Positions 9,081 through 16,308 of a DNA stretch of 64,000 bases are shown here, in pieces. The notes under the pieces are model-generated. The model was not told where the DNA came from, did not search any database, and saw only the letters and a list, made by a program, of their open reading frames with translations. Source of the stretch: CAIXLI01 sp964587125. Lineage in GTDB: Bacteria; Pseudomonadota; Alphaproteobacteria; UBA9219. The position numbers and the translations under genes were made by a program. The stretch covers positions 124,001-188,000 of the forward strand of contig CAZPKC010000001.1 in assembly GCA_964587125.1 (NCBI GenBank). The letters run 5' to 3'. Positions within the stretch are counted from its first letter, which is position 1. Each line of letters opens with the position of its first letter.

Positions 9081-10058
9081 ATGTCCGTTCCCAAAATCTC
9101 CTTTTCAACGACAGGCATTCCTCGCGACAAAGTGACGCCCCTTTGGTCCGATGTCCTCAACCAAGTCAAGGTCGGGGGGCAGGCTGTTCTGGAAGATGAA
9201 AAAGATTTTTTTGCAACTGTTGAAAGCTGCATTTTCGGCACGACCGTTATGAATTTTTGGATCATAAACAAATTTCAATATAACAGAACGCAACGCGATT
9301 GCGCGCGAAACCCCAACACGGATTACAGCCTTTTCTATGTCCGAAGCGGCACTGCGGAAATCAGCCAAAACAACAGGGTCGCTAAAATTCGCGCGGGAGA
9401 CTGCCTTTTCATCAATATGGCGGAGCCCTACCTTCTGACCAACACATCGTTTCTCCATCTAACGACCCTTCATATCGCCTCCGACCTTATCAAAAGCCTT
9501 CTTCCGTCGCCCCGGAACATGACGGCAATCGTCCTTCCGAAGCAATCGGTCTGGGTCGCGGCGTTAGCGGCAACCCTGCACGCGTTTACGCCCCAAATTA
9601 TCGAGCAGCCCTTCTATATGCAAAGGGACCTTTTCGGGCATATTTGCTCCTTGCTTTCGCTCACCGCCGATCCAAAAAAATTGGGCATTAAAGACAGCAA
9701 GATTTCCATGTTGAATCGTTTTCGCCAATCTCTTTACGATCATTTCTATAGGGCGGGGCTTTGCCCCAAAAACGTCGCGGAGGAACACAAGATTTCGACG
9801 CGAACCCTTCACTCCGTCTTCGCCAGCGCGAAAAGCAGTTTTGGACGGGAACTTTTAGCCATACGCATGGATCGAGCCTCCCATATTCTCAGGGACCCGC
9901 GATTCAACAATAAAACCATCGCCGAAATCGGGTATCTGGTCGGGTTTCTCCGTCCAAGCCATTTCACGACGCGTTTCAGCAAAACCTTCGGCATGACTCC
10001 AACGGCCTACCGCACGCTTCAACAGGCCGATTTTGAAAGAAACTTCGTAAAAAGATGA
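9081..10058 (+). CDS. AraC family transcriptional regulator (first of tandem pair)
   Basis: A 325-residue regulator. The N-terminal half resembles the AraC-binding-like cupin type of domain (TQRDCARN...DYSLFYVRSGTAEI...RAGDCLFINM), and the last 100 residues form the double helix-turn-helix AraC domain with the typical ending IAEIGYLVGFLRPSHFTTRFSKTFGMTPTAYR split over two helices. Its ATG is preceded by GGGAG. The ligand is unknown. A paralogue of the same design follows 55 bp downstream, so the two arose by tandem duplication and may be co-transcribed. Confidence 0.85.
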   Translation: MSVPKISFSTTGIPRDKVTPLWSDVLNQVKVGGQAVLEDEKDFFATVESCIFGTTVMNFWIINKFQYNRTQRDCARNPNTDYSLFYVRSGTAEISQNNRVAKIRAGDCLFINMAEPYLLTNTSFLHLTTLHIASDLIKSLLPSPRNMTAIVLPKQSVWVAALAATLHAFTPQIIEQPFYMQRDLFGHICSLLSLTADPKKLGIKDSKISMLNRFRQSLYDHFYRAGLCPKNVAEEHKISTRTLHSVFASAKSSFGRELLAIRMDRASHILRDPRFNNKTIAEIGYLVGFLRPSHFTTRFSKTFGMTPTAYRTLQQADFERNFVKR

Positions 10059-10113
10059 CAAGCGCATCGTCATTTTGCAGCCCCCCTTCGCAAACCCTCG
10101 TTTGGAGAGCATT

Positions 10114-11064
10114 ATGAAACAATCTCGGGCTACCTTATCGACGGCGCACGTTCCACCCGACAAAGCCGTTTCTTTTTGGAACGATCTTTTGCTTACGATT
10201 AAAGTCGGCGGGGAAGTTTTTCCCAAGCATAGGGACGAATTTTTCGCATCCGTCGATCATTATCCGCTCACAAACATTCCCCTTTTTTTCTGCCAGATCA
10301 CTCCGACGCAATACAAAAGGACTCGGCGGGACTGCGAAAAGAAAAGCGCCGATTATTATGGCCTCATGCATATCAAGGAAGGCGGCGGAGAGATTTATCA
10401 GAACGGAAGGACTGTTATCGCTCATCCCGGAGAGTGCGTTCTCCTGAATTATAAAAAGCCCTATTTTTCCCGCAATTCCAAGACTCTCCGTTTCAGTGAA
10501 CTTCATATTCCGCCTGAAGTAGTCAGTACATGGGTTCCCAAACCGGACGATATCACTGCAATCCCTCTTTCAAAGCGATCGGATTGGGGCAAAGCTTTGG
10601 CAGTGACAATAAACGCGCTTTCCTCGGAGTCCCTCAACCAACCCTCTGTCACGCATAGCGTCTTGCTTAAACATATTGGTTGCCTGTTATCGCTCGCCGC
10701 GGCCCAAGAAAAACACCTTCAAAGCAATCCTGACGCGTCGTTGCTTCAACGTTTTCGCCGCCTGCTTTGCGACCGTTTTGACGAACCGAATTTTTCCTCT
10801 TCTAGTTTGGCGAAGGAGTGCGGGGTTTCAATCCAAATGCTTTATTCCGTCTTTGCAAACGTCAAGAGCAGTTTTGGGCAAGAGCTTTTGTCCCTCCGGA
10901 TGGAAAACGCCCGCGCCCTTCTGGACGATCCGCGATTTGATCGCTTGTCCATTTCCGAGATTGGCTCGTTGGTCGGTTTTCCAGACACTTGTCATTTTAT
11001 GGCTTGTTTTAACAAGGCGCATCGCGTGTCTCCTTCCGCCTATCGCGCTATTCGCCGGTCGTAG
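10114..11064 (+). CDS. AraC family transcriptional regulator (second of tandem pair)
   Basis: A 316-residue paralogue of the preceding gene, sharing the TRRDCEKKSADYYGLMHIKEGGGEI..GECVLLN pattern in the sensor half and an AraC double helix-turn-helix at the C-terminus (SISEIGSLVGFPDTCHFMACF...SPSAYRAI). Some usual positions differ: a Cys-His pair stands in the second recognition region. I chose the ATG at 10114 because TTTGGAGAG precedes it; the frame is open from 10075. It ends about 80 bp before the TPP riboswitch of the next gene, so a direct link to that gene is not implied. Confidence 0.85.
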   Translation: MKQSRATLSTAHVPPDKAVSFWNDLLLTIKVGGEVFPKHRDEFFASVDHYPLTNIPLFFCQITPTQYKRTRRDCEKKSADYYGLMHIKEGGGEIYQNGRTVIAHPGECVLLNYKKPYFSRNSKTLRFSELHIPPEVVSTWVPKPDDITAIPLSKRSDWGKALAVTINALSSESLNQPSVTHSVLLKHIGCLLSLAAAQEKHLQSNPDASLLQRFRRLLCDRFDEPNFSSSSLAKECGVSIQMLYSVFANVKSSFGQELLSLRMENARALLDDPRFDRLSISEIGSLVGFPDTCHFMACFNKAHRVSPSAYRAIRRS

Positions 11065-11132
11065 TTCCTGATTTATAACCCAATTTAAACAGCGCGCTTT
11101 TCCCATGACAACCGAACGGAACTCTGTTTAGT

Positions 11133-11224
11133 ATCCCTGCCGTTAACCCGGGGTGTCCTCTTTTTTGAGCGAGGGCTGAGATCATACCCGTTGAACCTGA
11201 TCTGGGTCATGCCAGCGAAGGGAG
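11133..11224 (+). promoter_or_regulatory. TPP (THI-box) riboswitch
   Basis: The core from about 11149 to 11223 matches the thiamine pyrophosphate aptamer: CGGGGTGTC opens P2, CCTC/GAGG form P3, then the invariant GGCTGAGA, the P2-closing TACCCG, ACCTGATCTGG, and CCAGCGAAGGGA closing P4/P5. The closing helix P1 is not obvious next to the core; UCCCU at about 11133-11137 could pair with AGGGA at the 3' end but would leave an insertion. The 3' end of the aptamer overlaps the purine-rich ribosome binding site of the following gene (start 11230), so TPP binding would be expected to block translation directly. Confidence 0.88.
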
Positions 11225-11229
11225 AGGCG

Positions 11230-12276
11230 ATGAGCATCGTTATGCCCGTGCGGGATCGCGCCCGCGAGGGGCGTTACTGCGACGGAGTTGCGTCGTTCGG
11301 CCGGAGTTTTTTCGACTCTCCGCAACCGGCGGGGCGCAAAATCACGGCGGGATTCACCTATCTGCAGCGCATCGGCAAGTCGGCCAGCTACGACGTCTGG
11401 TTTCCGGAAGTCCTGCGGCGCGAGATTGACGCGCGTCAGGCAAAGGGGCTTCCTATCGGGCCGGAACAATTCGGCGCGGAATGGGCCGCCGTACGCCAGT
11501 TCGAGCTTTTGCAGGAATCCGGAAATTATAAAATCTACGATCTCGATCCCGAAAAATTGGAGCGGGCGATCGTCGATCTTAACCGCAGCATGCGCGCGGG
11601 CGGCTATCGTGTGACGGTGGTTTCCTTGGGGCGCTACGAGGAAACGAGCCAAGGCGACGAGCTTGAAATCCTCGATCAGCGTTTGCAGGAAGGCATCGCG
11701 CAGATGATCCATATGCTTTATCTGGAAGAGGCCAGCGATCAGGCCAACGCCGCGAACGACGCCCGCCTTACGTCGAGCCGGTGGGACTATCTTCATGATT
11801 TGCCGCATATTGGCGTGGTGCTGGGCGCGGGAGACGTTTTCCGGCGCTACGGCGACGATAACGAAAATCGCGACGCGGCCGCGCAAAACAAAAAGAGCGG
11901 CAAAAAAGGCGGTTCCGGCGCGTTATCGCCTGCGGCGCGACGCCACAGAATGGCGCGGAAATTTTTCGAGATCGTAAGCTGCTTGCCGCAAAACCATATC
12001 GTGCACGATACCGCCGTCGGGCTGCAACTGCCCGAGCTGAACGGCGAGAACGAATGGATTTACATTCCGGATTCCGAAGAAACTTTCGGCGCGTTCAACC
12101 GCCTGATGACCAATCTCTTCAGCCAATTCGACGGGATTTCCCTGTCGCATCTGCAAGGCTGCGGGGACGGACACGACGAAAAAAAATCGTCTTTTGCGCA
12201 TATGCGCGGGTACGGGGATCGTTTGAACGAAAGCAGCGACAGATTTTACCGCAACGCGGCGCTCGCGCTGAATTAA
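11230..12276 (+). CDS. Unrecognised protein under TPP riboswitch control
   Basis: A 348-residue, apparently soluble protein without signal peptide or membrane segments. I do not recognise the family; it is not ThiC, ThiM, ThiE, TenA or a thiamine transporter by any motif I can see. A central low-complexity stretch KKSGKKGGSGA near residue 220 separates two parts. The N-terminal part has GFTYLQRIGKSASYDVWFPE and the C-terminal part HIVHDTAVGLQLPELNG. The ATG at 11230 lies 6 bases after the riboswitch core, with GGGAGAGG as ribosome binding site inside the aptamer end. The upstream in-frame extension to 11191 would translate the riboswitch and was rejected. It converges on the GGDEF gene with one base between stops. 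Confidence 0.75.
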   Translation: MSIVMPVRDRAREGRYCDGVASFGRSFFDSPQPAGRKITAGFTYLQRIGKSASYDVWFPEVLRREIDARQAKGLPIGPEQFGAEWAAVRQFELLQESGNYKIYDLDPEKLERAIVDLNRSMRAGGYRVTVVSLGRYEETSQGDELEILDQRLQEGIAQMIHMLYLEEASDQANAANDARLTSSRWDYLHDLPHIGVVLGAGDVFRRYGDDNENRDAAAQNKKSGKKGGSGALSPAARRHRMARKFFEIVSCLPQNHIVHDTAVGLQLPELNGENEWIYIPDSEETFGAFNRLMTNLFSQFDGISLSHLQGCGDGHDEKKSSFAHMRGYGDRLNESSDRFYRNAALALN

Positions 12277-12277
12277 A

Positions 12278-12892
12278 TTATTCCTTAATCGTGCTCGTCA
12301 TCGCTTCGGCGGCTTCCTTAAGGCCAACAGCAAGGTCTTCGTTGTCGCGGAAGGTGTAAGCGCCGTAGCTGATTTTGATGTCGAGCTTGCATTCGCGAAT
12401 CTCGGCCAAAGCCTGTTGCAAACTCACGGAAAGCGTTTCGGCCTTGCGCCACGCGGCGCTGTTGTCGCATCGCATGAGAAGAATACCGAATTCGTCACCC
12501 GCGAGGCGCCCCACGATATCCGAATTGCGCACGCCGCTCGTCAAGACCGAAGCGATTTCCCGCAAGACGGCGTTGGAGACGGAGCGCCCGTATTGCGCGG
12601 TCGTTTCGTCGATGCCGTCAAAATCGAAATAGAGAATGCTCGACATGCCGCCATAGCGTTCGTCAAAAGCCAGCATGCGGGCGACTTCACGGTTGAAATC
12701 AATGCGGTTGAGGATGGTGGGCTCGGCGTCGGTTTTTTGCTGTTCATATTGCCGGAGCCGTTCCAGAAGCTCCTGATTTTTGGCCTGGGCCGATGCCAAT
12801 TCGCCGCGCAACGCGTTCCATACGCGGCGCTGATCGACCGTCAACGGCGCATCGGCCAATGGATCGACCGAAAAATCGAACGCGTTTGCCAT
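12278..12892 (-). CDS. GGDEF domain protein (probable diguanylate cyclase)
   Basis: A 204-residue cytoplasmic protein: an N-terminal helical segment with coiled-coil character (residues 25-55) followed by a GGDEF domain. The signature reads AGDEF at 131-135, a variant that can remain active, and an RxxD inhibitory site (RNSD, 122-125) lies the standard five residues upstream, so c-di-GMP product inhibition is plausible. There is no sensory or membrane domain. It is convergent with the riboswitch gene and divergent from purE. Confidence 0.82.
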   Translation of the reverse strand: MANAFDFSVDPLADAPLTVDQRRVWNALRGELASAQAKNQELLERLRQYEQQKTDAEPTILNRIDFNREVARMLAFDERYGGMSSILYFDFDGIDETTAQYGRSVSNAVLREIASVLTSGVRNSDIVGRLAGDEFGILLMRCDNSAAWRKAETLSVSLQQALAEIRECKLDIKISYGAYTFRDNEDLAVGLKEAAEAMTSTIKE

Positions 12893-12989
12893 AAAAAGAG
12901 CCTCTTTCTTGGAACCGGAAAAGATATATCATTTTAATGAAAAACAGGTTAAGAAAAAGGAGTCTTTCTTTAAACGGAGGCTTATAAAA

Positions 12990-13502
12990 ATGGCTCTAAT
13001 TGGCGCAAAAACGCATCGGAATCCCGTTGTCGGGGTCGTCATGGGAAGCCAGTCGGACTGGGAGACGATGCAGAACGCCACGAAGATTCTGGCCGATTTC
13101 GGCGTGCCCTACGAGGCCAAGATCATGTCGGCGCACCGCACGTTGCCAAGGCTTACGGCCTATGGAAGTTCGGCGATCGAACGCGGCCTCAAAGTGATTA
13201 TCGCTGGCGCGGGCGGCGCGGCGGCCTTGCCCGGAATGCTTGCCGCGTTAACGACGTTGCCCGTTTTGGGCGTTCCCGTTGCGGGAAAATTTCTCGACGG
13301 CCTCGATAGTTTGCTGTCGATCGCGCAAATGCCCGCCGGAATTCCGGTAGGCACTCTCGCCGTCGGCAATTCGGGGGCGAAGAACGCCGCGCTTTTTGCC
13401 GTCTCAATTCTCGCGTTAAGCGACGCGGGATTGGCGGCAAAGCTTGTCGAATGGCGCGCGGCGCAAGCAGCTTCTGTGGCAGAGGAGCCAAACGAGAAAT
13501 AG
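12990..13502 (+). CDS. purE: N5-carboxyaminoimidazole ribonucleotide mutase-like (PurE)
   Basis: A 170-residue class I PurE protein, which interconverts N5-CAIR and CAIR in purine synthesis. MGSQSDWETM, SAHR at 47-50 with the catalytic histidine, GVPV and QMPAGIPVGTLA are all present. Two departures from the family stand out: the conserved AGAGGAAHLPGM motif has Ala in place of His (residue 79), and SAHRTP reads SAHRTL. No purK is adjacent, although purE-purK pairs are usual. ACGGAGG at 12974-12980 supports the ATG at 12990. A hairpin with a T-run follows the gene. Confidence 0.88.
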   Translation: MALIGAKTHRNPVVGVVMGSQSDWETMQNATKILADFGVPYEAKIMSAHRTLPRLTAYGSSAIERGLKVIIAGAGGAAALPGMLAALTTLPVLGVPVAGKFLDGLDSLLSIAQMPAGIPVGTLAVGNSGAKNAALFAVSILALSDAGLAAKLVEWRAAQAASVAEEPNEK

Positions 13503-13515
13503 TAAACTTGACGGG

Positions 13516-13548
13516 AGCGGCGTGAAAATTTAATGTCGCCGCTTTTCG
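13516..13548 (+). terminator. Probable rho-independent terminator after purE
   Basis: AGCGGCG and CGCCGCT form a 7-bp stem around an AT-rich loop, followed by TTTTC. The position 15 bp after the purE stop and before the tRNA-Cys gene fits a terminator. Confidence 0.55.
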
Positions 13549-13578
13549 GCGTTGATTTATGCGAGATAAGACCTTTTC

Positions 13579-13652
13579 GGCGCGGTGGCAGAATGGCTAT
13601 GCAGAGGACTGCAAATCCTTGTATGCCGGTTCGATTCCGGCCCGTGCCTCCA
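13579..13652 (+). tRNA. tRNA-Cys (anticodon GCA)
   Basis: The acceptor stem GGCGCGG pairs with CCGTGCC (one G-U pair), the anticodon loop CTGCAAA carries GCA, and the T arm GCCGGTTCGATTCCGGC is standard. The discriminator base is T and CCA is encoded, giving 74 nt. A tyrosine integrase gene begins 147 bp after its 3' end, so the gene is the likely attachment site of the following element. Confidence 0.95.
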
Positions 13653-13751
13653 ATCTAGCTTCCTGAAACATCCGAGAATGTCCAGAAAGCATTGGAAAAT
13701 AAGGATTACTTGAAAAGCCTCGTCTGTTAAAATCCAACGAAATTCTACGGA

Positions 13752-13772
13752 ATTCCCATCAACTATGGGAAT
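13752..13772. repeat. Inverted repeat between tRNA-Cys and integrase
   Basis: ATTCCCAT and ATGGGAAT form a perfect 8-bp inverted repeat around CAACT, 26 bp upstream of the integrase ATG. It could be an integrase arm site or an operator for autoregulation; the sequence does not decide. Confidence 0.5.
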
Positions 13773-13798
13773 GATCGTGGGTATCGGGGGATAACAGA

Positions 13799-15049
13799 AT
13801 GGCTCTATCAGATGTAAAAATTCGTAACGCGAAACCTGCCGCCAAGACATACAGGCTCTTTGACGGAGGAAGCATGTATCTTGCCGTCAATCCATCGGGG
13901 AGCAAATGCTGGCGGCTAAAATACATCTTTCTTAAGAAAGAACGCGTTTATTCCATTGGTCAGTATCCGCTTATAAGCCTCGCGGATGCTCGTCAGAAGC
14001 GCGATGAGATCAAAAAGAGCCTCCTTGACGGCATCGACCCGCTCTTAACACGGCAAAACAATAGGCTGCGCGGGATTAAGGCTACTGAAACCAGCTTTGA
14101 AGCTATAGCGCGTCGCTGGCACGAAGTCCGGCGCGGAACTGAGGTTCACAAAATCCGTTGTCTGAGACGGCTTGAAATACACGTCTTTCCTAAACTTGGC
14201 TCCCGCCCTATTCAGGACATTACGACTATGGACATTGCCAACTGTTTAGAGGCCGTCGAAAGTCTCGGCGTCATTGATACAGCCCACCGCGTCAAACAAC
14301 TTTTCCAACAAGTGTTTCGGTATGCCGTAAGGCGCGGGGTTATTGTCCATAATCCTGCCGCTGATTTGCGCGATATTCTGTCTTTCCCTAAAAAGAAGAA
14401 TTATGCCAGCATTCATCCGTCCGAATTGCCGGAATTGATCCATGCAATAAATAACTATCGTTGCAACGGATTTACCATTCACGCAGTTAAACTGCTTGCT
14501 CTAACTTTTGTTCGAACGGGTGAACTTTTGGCGGCTCGTTGGGATGAAATTGATTGGGCCAGGTCTGAATGGCACATCCCCGCCGAACGAATGAAGATGA
14601 AACGCCCCCATGTTGTTCCATTGGCGCGTCAATCTCTGGCTCTTCTTGAAGAGATCAAAGCAAAGACAGGTAAGCTGCCTTTCATTTTCTACGCTGGATC
14701 GAACAAAACGAAATACATGAGCAACGGGTGTATTCTCTCTGCCTTAAAACGTATGGGATATAATGGGCGCATGACGGGGCACGGCTTTCGGTCGCTGGCC
14801 AGTACGATCTTAAACGAACAACGAAAATACCATCCAGACGTGATAGAAAAACAACTCGCGCACTCGGATAGAAATGAAATCCGCGCCGCTTACAATCGCG
14901 CTGATTATCTTATGGAACGCAAAGCGATGATGCAGGAATGGGCTGATTTTCTGGACAATGTAACGAACAACGGCAACAATGTTCTTGTGGGACATTTTGG
15001 GATTACCCAAACCCCTGTTACGCCTCCCGAAGAAAGGCAGAGCCTATGA
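13799..15049 (+). CDS. P4-type tyrosine integrase
   Basis: A 416-residue tyrosine recombinase with the N-terminal arm-binding domain of P4/CP4 integrases (residues 1-90, starting MALSDVKIRNAKP), a SAM-like core-binding domain (100-190) and the catalytic domain. The catalytic residues are in place: Arg239 in FVRTGE, His328 and Arg331 in GHGFRS, His355 in LAHSD and Tyr365 in AAYNRADY. It should integrate and excise the element at the adjacent tRNA-Cys gene. The 3' end overlaps the next gene by 4 bp, and a GGGGGATAA ribosome binding site precedes the ATG. Confidence 0.95.
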   Translation: MALSDVKIRNAKPAAKTYRLFDGGSMYLAVNPSGSKCWRLKYIFLKKERVYSIGQYPLISLADARQKRDEIKKSLLDGIDPLLTRQNNRLRGIKATETSFEAIARRWHEVRRGTEVHKIRCLRRLEIHVFPKLGSRPIQDITTMDIANCLEAVESLGVIDTAHRVKQLFQQVFRYAVRRGVIVHNPAADLRDILSFPKKKNYASIHPSELPELIHAINNYRCNGFTIHAVKLLALTFVRTGELLAARWDEIDWARSEWHIPAERMKMKRPHVVPLARQSLALLEEIKAKTGKLPFIFYAGSNKTKYMSNGCILSALKRMGYNGRMTGHGFRSLASTILNEQRKYHPDVIEKQLAHSDRNEIRAAYNRADYLMERKAMMQEWADFLDNVTNNGNNVLVGHFGITQTPVTPPEERQSL

Positions 15050-15804
15050 GCAAACTTTACCAAGCCCTCAACTGGTTTACGCTTGATCAAGCGGCAGATC
15101 GTTTGTCTGTGACGCTGAGCGGTAAAGTTACCCGGAAGGAAGTATTGCAGTTTATTGTTGATGAAAAAATTGATCTTTATTGGTACGTAAATTTCAAATT
15201 CGGCGGAGTTACGCCTGAAGTCCTTAAAAAATTTGAGGATGAAGGAAAGTGGAAGCTCAAAGATATTAGCGACCTAAAAGGGGGCTTATATCGCATCGAT
15301 CTTCGATTAAACCCGTTTATCAAAAGTCGCTTGATCTCTGAGTTGCTATCACAACCAAGAAACTCTTTTGAAAATGGGAGTTTTCTTACCGTTGAGGATG
15401 ATTGTGGGTGCAAATGGCACGTTTTAGAGTTTAAGCAAACACAATGTTTCGATGGCGATCCTGAAGGTTATAATGAGATCAGTTTTCCTATCCTAAGAGA
15501 GCCAGAATACGAAGCGCTGGTTCTTAAAAAGAAAGACCTTGAAGAATTTGAAGATAGCCTTGTTCCTGAAATAATTCGGTCAAAATCATCGGAAACCAAA
15601 GAGCGAGAATCTTTATACAAAATTCTTATCGCGATGGCGCGGGATGCTTATGATTTTGATCCCGCCGCTAAAAGAAATACCTCGACGAAAAAAATTCTTG
15701 AATCGCTTGATAAGTATAGGATGTCTTTGGATGAAGGCACCGTGCGAAACTGGCTCAAACAGGCCTGTAAAACCGTTCTTTTTATCGACATTCAAGACAA
15801 TTAA
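15046..15804 (+). CDS. Mobile-element accessory protein of unknown function
   Basis: A 252-residue hydrophilic protein coupled to the integrase by a 4-bp overlap. The N-terminus (WFTLDQAADRLS) has the look of a DNA-binding helix-turn-helix start. The C-terminal 70 residues (RESLYKILIAMARDAYDFDP..KR..STKKI.ESL...M.LDEGTVRNWLKQA) follow a pattern I have seen in small proteins of genomic islands and satellites in Gram-negative bacteria, where it resembles a winged-helix or KAP-type tail. Its role is unknown; a DNA-binding or excision-control function is an inference. Confidence 0.7.
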   Translation: MSKLYQALNWFTLDQAADRLSVTLSGKVTRKEVLQFIVDEKIDLYWYVNFKFGGVTPEVLKKFEDEGKWKLKDISDLKGGLYRIDLRLNPFIKSRLISELLSQPRNSFENGSFLTVEDDCGCKWHVLEFKQTQCFDGDPEGYNEISFPILREPEYEALVLKKKDLEEFEDSLVPEIIRSKSSETKERESLYKILIAMARDAYDFDPAAKRNTSTKKILESLDKYRMSLDEGTVRNWLKQACKTVLFIDIQDN

Positions 15805-15873
15805 GAATTTCCCGAATTCATGTAAGGCCTTACCTGCTTACGCGGCGGGTTTTCAAATTATCTGAAATAGTCG

Positions 15874-15895
15874 CTCCTGTTTCTAACAACAGGAG
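15874..15895 (+). promoter_or_regulatory. Hairpin covering the ribosome binding site of the AlpA-type gene
   Basis: CTCCTGTT (15874-15881) and AACAGGAG (15888-15895) form a perfect 8-bp stem with a 6-base loop. The right arm contains AGGAG, the core of the ribosome binding site of the gene starting at 15902. In RNA the hairpin would hide the site, suggesting translational control of the regulator. Confidence 0.5.
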
Positions 15896-15901
15896 GCAAT
15901 G

Positions 15902-16126
15902 ATGCCATACACAAGCGAAAGAATTCTTAGACTAGATGAAGTCCTGTCTCGTACAGGACTGTCTCGCAGCATGCTCTATGAAAAAATCAAAGACGGTCAA
16001 TTCCCGAGACAAATTTTGCTCGGGAAACGCGCTGTTGGTTTTGCGGAATCTGCGGTGAACGATTGGATCAAGAAACTCACCAATGGCCTTCCAGACCCTT
16101 CCTCTGATGGAGGAACGGGCAAATGA
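15902..16126 (+). CDS. AlpA-type helix-turn-helix regulator
   Basis: A 74-residue MerR/AlpA-like DNA-binding protein: ILRLDEVLSRTGLSRSMLYEKIKDGQFPRQI is the typical AlpA helix-turn-helix with the LGKRAVGF wing and a W-I terminal helix. In P4-type elements AlpA proteins activate the integrase or act as excision factors; that role here is inferred. AGGAGG at 15891-15896 supports the ATG at 15902 over the adjacent one at 15899. Its stop overlaps an ATG at 16123, but translation of the next gene more likely starts at 16309. Confidence 0.9.
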   Translation: MPYTSERILRLDEVLSRTGLSRSMLYEKIKDGQFPRQILLGKRAVGFAESAVNDWIKKLTNGLPDPSSDGGTGK

Positions 16127-16200
16127 GCAAGGACAGAAAAAATCCTAAACCCAAACATCTTCATCCGAAGATAGTTGGATCATTCAGTTTCTTAAAAAGG

Positions 16201-16243
16201 GTTCCCTGCGCCGCCGCGCGGAAGCGCGGCGCGCGGAGGGAAC
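16201..16243. repeat. GC-rich hairpin, candidate replication origin element
   Basis: Outer arms GTTCCCT / AGGGAAC (7 bp) and inner arms GCCGCGC / GCGCGGC (7 bp) enclose a GGAA loop, with a short mismatched section between. It is by far the most GC-rich stretch of the element and lies about 65 bp before the replication protein, the sort of place where the origin or packaging hairpin of a single-strand phage is found. Confidence 0.55.
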
Positions 16244-16267
16244 GGACAGTACGAGTAACTACTGTCC
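16244..16267. repeat. Second hairpin upstream of the replication gene
   Basis: GGACAGTA and TACTGTCC are perfectly complementary (8 bp) around CGAGTAAC, and the repeat abuts the preceding GC-rich hairpin directly. Together the two form a double-hairpin module 41 bp before the replication protein start. Confidence 0.55.
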
Positions 16268-16308
16268 TAACAAGGCCAAATATTAGACACGTCATAAGGA
16301 GAATAATC

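Noticed and set aside
8711..9271. Minus-strand frame of 186 codons before the AraC pair
   Set aside because: It crosses an AT-rich intergenic region and the start of the AraC gene without start signal or protein-like composition.
11191..11229. Upstream extension of the riboswitch-controlled gene
   Set aside because: It would translate the TPP aptamer; the ATG at 11230 with GGGAGAGG is far better placed.
16123..16308. Upstream extension of the replication protein
   Set aside because: It reads through both hairpins, is Arg-rich and has no family similarity, while AAGGAG marks the ATG at 16309.
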